From Sipunculus nudus (taxonomy: Eukaryota > Annelida > Sipuncula > Golfingiida > Sipunculidae): a stretch of 64,000 nucleotides of DNA. Position numbers and translations under genes: made by a program. Position 1 is the stretch's first letter. Each line of letters starts with the position of its first letter. This document shows, in pieces, positions 62,775 through 64,000 of the stretch. The stretch is from positions 42,270,527 through 42,334,526 of the forward strand of contig CM049308.1 in assembly GCA_026874595.1 (NCBI GenBank). The letters are read 5' to 3'. Below the pieces are notes generated by a model, which saw nothing but the letters and a program-made list of their open reading frames with translations, ran no database searches and was not told the DNA's origin.

Positions 62775-64000
62775 TAATCCTCATCAAGCTTATATTACAA
62801 AAGGAAGAATGGAGGGCCGACTACAACAAACCTCATCAGTCTCATATTACAACAGGAAGAATGGAGGCCAGACTACAACAAACCTCATCAGCCTCATATT
62901 ACAACAGGAAGATTAGAGGACCGACTACAACAAACCTCATCAGCCCCATATTTCAACAAGAAGAATGGAGGACCGACTAGAATATACCTCATCAGCCTCA
63001 TATTACAACAGGAAGAATAGAGGACCGACTACAACAAACCTCATGAGCCTCATATTACAACAGTAAGAACGTAGGGCCGACTACAAGAAACCTCATTAGA
63101 CTCATAATACAACAGGAAGAAAAGAGGCCAGACTACGACAAACCTCATCAGCCTCATATTACAACAGGAAGAATAGAGGACCGACTACAACAAACCTCAT
63201 CAGCCTCTTATTACAACTGTAAGAATGTAGGACCGACTTCAATATTCCTCATCAGCCTCATATTACAACAGGAAGAATAGAGGACCGACTACAACAAACC
63301 TCATCAGCCTCATATTACAACAGGAAGAATGTAGGACCGACTGCAATATTTCTTATCAGCCCCATATTACAACAGGAAGAATGTAAGACCGACTACAACA
63401 AACCTCATCAGCCTCATATTACAACAGAAAGAATATAGGACCGACTACAATATTCCTCTTCAGCCTCATATTACAACAGGAAGAATAGAGGACCGAGTAC
63501 AATATTCCTCATCAGCCTCAAATTATAACAGGAAGAATGTAGGACGGACTACAATATTCCTCATCAGCCTCATATTACGACCGGAAAAATAGAGGACCGA
63601 CTACAACAAACCTCATCAGCCTCATATTGCAACAGGAATAATGTAGGACCGACTACAATATTCCTTATTAGCTTCGTATTACAACGGGAAGAATAGAGGA
63701 CCGACTACAACAAACCTAATCAGCCTCTTTTTACAACAGGAAGAATGGAGGACAAACTACAACAAACCTCATCAAGCTCATATTACAAAAGGAAAAATGA
63801 AGGGCCGACATCAACAAACCTCATCAGTCTCATATTACAACAGGAAGAATGGAGACCAGACTACAACAAACCTCATCAGCCTCATATTACAACAGGAAGA
63901 TTAGAGGACCGCCTACAACAAACCTCATCAGCCTCATATTACAACAAGAAGAATGGAGGACCGACTAGAATATTCCTCATCAGCCTCATATTACAACAGG
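62775..64000 (+). repeat. U-like start joined to H-type run, to window end
   Basis: Starts with an AAGCTT monomer lacking its usual left flank, then GGCCAGAC, GATTAGAGG, CCCCATATTTCAACAAG, CTAGAATATACC and CTCATGAGCC. It then switches to ACAGTAAGAACGTAGGG with ATTAGACTCATAATAC, and follows 58950-59890 at an offset near 4,107 bp to the window end, including the box-like word at 63672. Private changes are CTCAAATTATAAC and GTAGGACGGAC near 63520-63545, CCTTATTAGC near 63663 and CCTCTTTTTAC near 63725. The array continues beyond the window. Confidence 0.75.

Larger units (their letters stand above)
1..64000 (+). repeat. 52-bp satellite array filling the whole window
   Basis: Every part of the window can be laid onto a 52-bp monomer in head-to-tail order, all in one orientation; I saw no inverted monomer and no unique spacer. 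Monomers share CCTCATCAGCC, ATATTACAACAGG and GACCGACTACAA. They differ mainly in two places: the triplet region after AAGA (ATAGAGG, ATGTAGG, ATGGAGG, AAAGAGG, ACGTAGG) and the six bases before CTCATCAGCC (CAAACC or TATTCC). The GTAGG form is often followed by TATTCC, the TAGAGG form by CAAACC. Lengths deviate by 1-2 bp in a few recurring monomers (for example the 50-bp monomer at 2438). Stops occur in every frame on both strands. Both window ends lie inside the array. Family knowledge: such arrays are eukaryotic satellite DNA; no taxon can be assigned from the sequence. Confidence 0.98.

Noticed and set aside
1-64000. Possible genes on the minus strand
   Set aside because: The reverse complement of each monomer contains TAG, TAA and TGA words (in TTGTAGTC, TGTAATATGAGG and CTGATGAGG), and the frame rotates every monomer, so no frame stays open for long.
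1-64000. CRISPR array
   Set aside because: Repeats are contiguous 52-bp units without unique spacers and without cas genes; variation is spread as monomer subtypes.
1-64000. Bacterial or phage repeat-protein gene (surface protein or tail fibre)
   Set aside because: Stops occur in all frames, the period is not a multiple of three, and no start region, ribosome binding site or non-repeat domain is present over 64 kb.
1-64000. Plant DRE/CRT core ACCGAC in each monomer
   Set aside because: A six-base core is uninformative, and nothing shows that the host is a plant. The word is simply part of the monomer.
1-64000. TATA-like or CAAT-like promoter words (ATATTA, CAATATT)
   Set aside because: They occur in most or many monomers as part of the repeat and mark no particular position.
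1-64000. tRNA, rRNA or other structured RNA genes
   Set aside because: No conserved RNA gene landmarks were seen; the A+C-rich monomer has no strong self-complementary stem beyond short words such as CCTC/GAGG.
1-64000. Transposon origin (LTR, target-site duplication or transposase remnant)
   Set aside because: No non-satellite sequence, terminal repeats or coding remnants are present in the window. An origin from a transposon internal repeat cannot be tested here.

Overview
This window is one uninterrupted satellite DNA array. From the first base to the last it is built of head-to-tail copies of a 52-bp monomer, all in the same orientation, roughly 1,230 copies. I found no protein-coding gene, RNA gene, transposon, CRISPR array or stretch of unique sequence on either strand. 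Both ends fall inside the array, so its true limits are outside the window. A long, homogeneous array with higher-order structure is typical of eukaryotic heterochromatin (pericentromeric, centromeric or subtelomeric). Sequence alone does not identify the taxon, and I do not name one.

Monomer. The consensus has the landmarks CCTCATCAGCC, ATATTACAACAGG, AAGAAT, then a variable triplet region (ATAGAGG, ATGTAGG, ATGGAGG, AAAGAGG or ACGTAGG), then GACCGACTACAA. It is about 42% GC and strand-asymmetric (first monomer: 22 A, 14 C, 8 G, 8 T). Because 52 = 3 x 17 + 1, each successive monomer is read in the next frame. Any frame that avoids a stop therefore spells the same 52-residue peptide repeat. 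This explains all the open frames of about 63 to 191 codons in the window, and none of them is a credible gene.

Higher-order layout. Diverged monomers recur in a fixed order and define larger units: (i) U units of 1,087 bp (573-4719 region, again near 29.3 and 41.7 kb); (ii) V blocks of about 0.8-0.9 kb (1.4, 19.6, 22.1, 34.5, 52.0 and 56.7 kb); (iii) H units of about 2.2-3.1 kb, tandem from about 7 to 17.5 kb. Nested on these are a 2,546-bp tandem duplication (17564-22655) and a very large tandem duplication: block A (15333-30392, 15,060 bp) followed by block B (30393-42802, 12,410 bp). The length difference is exactly the 2,546-bp duplication plus a 104-bp two-monomer insertion, both present only in A. 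In the directly comparable parts A and B differ by only about one base per thousand, by eye. From 42.8 kb to the end the array is a mosaic of the same units with many smaller tandem duplications (155, 312, 505, 623, 884 and 936 bp) and longer-range copies of sequence near 6-12 kb.

How it works together. Nearly all duplication lengths are whole multiples of 52 bp once the known 1-2 bp indels of particular monomers are counted, so the array appears to grow by in-register unequal exchange. One recurrent monomer carries CTTCGTATTACAACGGGA, which resembles the CENP-B box core except for one extra base in the spacer. It is the most testable functional hint here, and a weak one. I see no convincing new gene system in this window. 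Its interest lies in repeat architecture and recent array dynamics. All boundaries were placed by eye and are good to about +/-20 bp unless a junction is stated.
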